Assembly: GCA_013399695.1 (NCBI GenBank)
Contig: VXAU01001335.1
Span: forward strand, 310,206-374,205
DNA length: 64,000 nt
From: Formicarius rufipectus
Lineage: Eukaryota > Chordata > Aves > Passeriformes > Formicariidae
Direction: 5' to 3'
Shown here: positions 61,721-64,000 of the stretch, one piece after another
Layout: every line of letters begins with the position of its first letter
How positions within the stretch are numbered: position 1 is the first letter of the stretch
Position numbers and translations under genes: made by a program
Notes under the pieces: model-generated
What the model was told of the DNA's origin: nothing
The model's input: the letters and a program-made list of their open reading frames with translations, nothing else
Database searches by the model: none

Positions 61721-64000
61721 AGTTAAAAAATATTGTTTCTACATATATTCAAGGATTTGGCTGTGTCTGCTGTTGGGAAGACTGAGGCATAGCGGGGAGG
61801 GAAGGACGGGAACCCATACAGGTCCCCCAGCTAGTCAGGTTATAACAAGAGTGATGGAGATCAAGTTTCCTCTGTCTACAAAGGACATTACACACTATAA
61901 TTGCACTGATTTGCATCAGTGAGAGATATTTAAATCCTGGAGCCTTTTATAGGAGAATTTTGTGAACAGATTCAATGAAAAGGGAATGCTAATACAGCTG
62001 CAGAGTGACAGAAGATGGAAGCATGCCTTTTCTGTGGGGAGACGCTAGAAATGGCAAAAGTGTCTCAGAAACCATTACTCATCTCAACATCCCCCATCTA
62101 CGGAGAAGCAGAAAGAAACCCTCATTGATGGAGGTGGCTGAGAAGATCTTGAAGAGGTGGCCAAGGAGCAGGCAAGGAGGAGCCCTGGTTGGGTGTCCTT
62201 CCTCTTCAGGAGTCAGGCTTTTCCCAGGGCCCACTGCAACCCCAGTGTGGCAGTGACTTGAGATTTGGTGGCTTGTGTTTCTGTAGCTGTAGACTGAACA
62301 CAATATGTAAATGGTCTGTTCATTTTTTCCCGTTGCTGTGAAGGTGGAGTGATGGCAGCTTTATTATAGCACACACGTTCTTTAGTAAGGCAGTTAATGA
62401 ACTGTCAAGATTTCTGTAATAAACTTCTCTTTCAGAGTAGTAAGCAATAACTCACTGCAAGATGAAGCTTATTTTTAGTCATTGCTCAGAAATGTGTTTT
62501 ACTAATTCTGAGAAATAAATCTCATCTTTTTCAAGAGCCTCATCTCTCGGTAAAATCAGACTGTGAGACTTTCTCAGAGCAACTGAGTAGGATTTTTAAA
62601 ACATGTTTATAATTACTCCTTTTTATTTAGAGTGAAAGTATGTGTGCCATGGAGTTGTAAAACTGCGGAGGGAATTGAGAAATTCTAACTCATCAGTATC
62701 ATTCTTTCTGCCTCAAGCCATTTCTCTTTCTTCGTGAGAAGACAACTAATCCTGGCCACCAGTAACTGGGAGCACAGAGCTGTGGCCAGGACATGATGCT
62801 GCTCTGTAGCAGGGCACAGTTGCTTGTCTTGACATTTTCTGAATTTAAAAAAAAGTCAGTTTGGATTTGCCACTCTTGTTCCTTTCCAACAAACATTGCC
62901 CACAGCTGTGCTCAAACAGCCAGGTGGAGGAGATGTGATTCAATGGAATCCTTAGACTATAAAGCACACTTTTATTCCAGCTGAGGATCTCACCCTCTAA
63001 GTATGTGTCTGTCAAATAAGAGTAAAACAACAGCTTTTATACATTTGAAAGTGATGGGTTTCAAATATTATCTATCATATACATTCTTCAAGAATCATTA
63101 CAAAGTTTATCTAATTATACATTCAGTTACTTATCCCCTATGTTTATTATTATGGGGTAGTTATAAAAAGCCTGATCATCCCAAGCAGCTATCCCCCACC
63201 CATCTTCTGTTTCTTCTGCAATGTTATTGATTACTTTTGCTTACATGCAAAAAATGTTTCTTCCCTGTTTGTTTTTTTTCCTTCTGATCTATCCATGTAA
63301 GCCACAATTCCCCTTTATCTTAACTGCCCACAACTGGCCAGAGCCCCTACTTGCAGGTGATTACATGCTGCAAAATTACACTCACACTAAATTTTAAAAG
63401 TTATTCTAACATGGTTAAACTTTTATTTATTTTGTTTTATCTATGATTCAGATGAAGTTACTTGTTATAAATAATTTGTCTGAAAGCACATTTCCTTTTG
63501 CAAATGATGTTCACACAGTTTACTATCCATGACTTTAATAACTGTTTAAAGTTTTACAGTGTGGATATACTTGAGATTATTTTTTCCTCCTAAGCTTTCT
63601 GCTGCCTTTCCAATTTTCATGTCTTATGGTTGGTCAAAGAAATCATGTGCTCATGTTTCTTGTCCATGAGCTGATCCAGGCTTTATGGCCAGGAAAATTC
63701 CCTCTTCAGCTGTTAATTATGCTCAGATGCTTTCCCACTATTCCTGAAATGTGTCTGCAAATAATAAAAGACCATTTTGAAGAAAGCTGCAAGTGCTTTT
63801 TTGAATATTAACACAAGTTTCAACAGGGCTTTTAGATTCTGTGCATCTCCTGCAAAACACAGAAAGGTTCCTGCATTAGTGTTTATGAATAAGCAAATAC
63901 AAAAGGGCAAAATATGCCAACAAGTCTGTGTTAAACCAGCAATGTAGAAGCAATGCCACTTCCCACTGCCTGTCTCCCAGCGCCTGCACGGGCAGACTGA
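61721..64000. other. Non-coding right end of the window
   Basis: A GC-richer patch at 62000-62260 holds an 83-codon + frame of unknown meaning. The rest is AT-rich with short frames. No recognised repeat or gene. Confidence 0.45.

Noticed and set aside
62005..62256. 83-codon + frame in a GC-richer patch
   Set aside because: No homology was recognised, composition explains the open frame, and there is no convincing acceptor.

Overview
The window looks like nuclear DNA of a bird. It holds several copies of the CR1 LINE with the typical avian 3' end, amniote MIR-type SINE relics, a degraded retroviral gag fragment, one CpG island and long AT-rich non-coding stretches. There are no operons, ribosome binding sites, CRISPR arrays or recognisable tRNA/rRNA genes. 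A 323-base run of N lies inside the CpG island. I could not name the species or any host gene.

Layout. Positions 1-3126 contain a short CR1 copy (about 1749-2205) and three small candidate exons on the + strand (2401-2498, 2602-2681, 3075-3126). Their reading phases fit each other and end in a stop codon. I read them as the 3' end of an unidentified host gene that enters from the left. From 3127 to about 6400 there is possible 3' UTR and intergenic DNA. A CpG island (about 6400-7670), broken by the gap, is probably the promoter and first exon of another gene whose direction I cannot fix. A CR1 tail (7674-7935) abuts its right edge.

From about 7.9 to 51 kb the DNA is AT-rich, and I found no convincing exons. 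It holds CR1 pieces (weak at 10490-10665, clear at 23316-23922), a MIR-type SINE on + (40149-40455), another on - (42500-42640), a weak gag fragment (49337-49498), simple repeats and several unusually perfect inverted repeats (15586-15614, 19681-19698, 47492-47530).

The richest part is 51.05-54.27 kb: a long CR1 on the - strand that keeps recognisable endonuclease, linker and reverse-transcriptase segments, all inactivated. Its 3' UTR is interrupted by a 138-bp 5'-truncated retrotransposon tail flanked by 16-bp target-site duplications. That insert ends in an (ATG)n tail and encodes a Cys/His C-terminal motif typical of the RTE clade. It is best explained as an AviRTE-like element, a family known for horizontal transfer into some bird lineages. 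Further right lie a short CR1 (55030-55219), AT-rich hairpins, and a very old CR1/L3-like LINE (about 60590-61720) interrupted by an unexplained segment with a 93-codon open frame.
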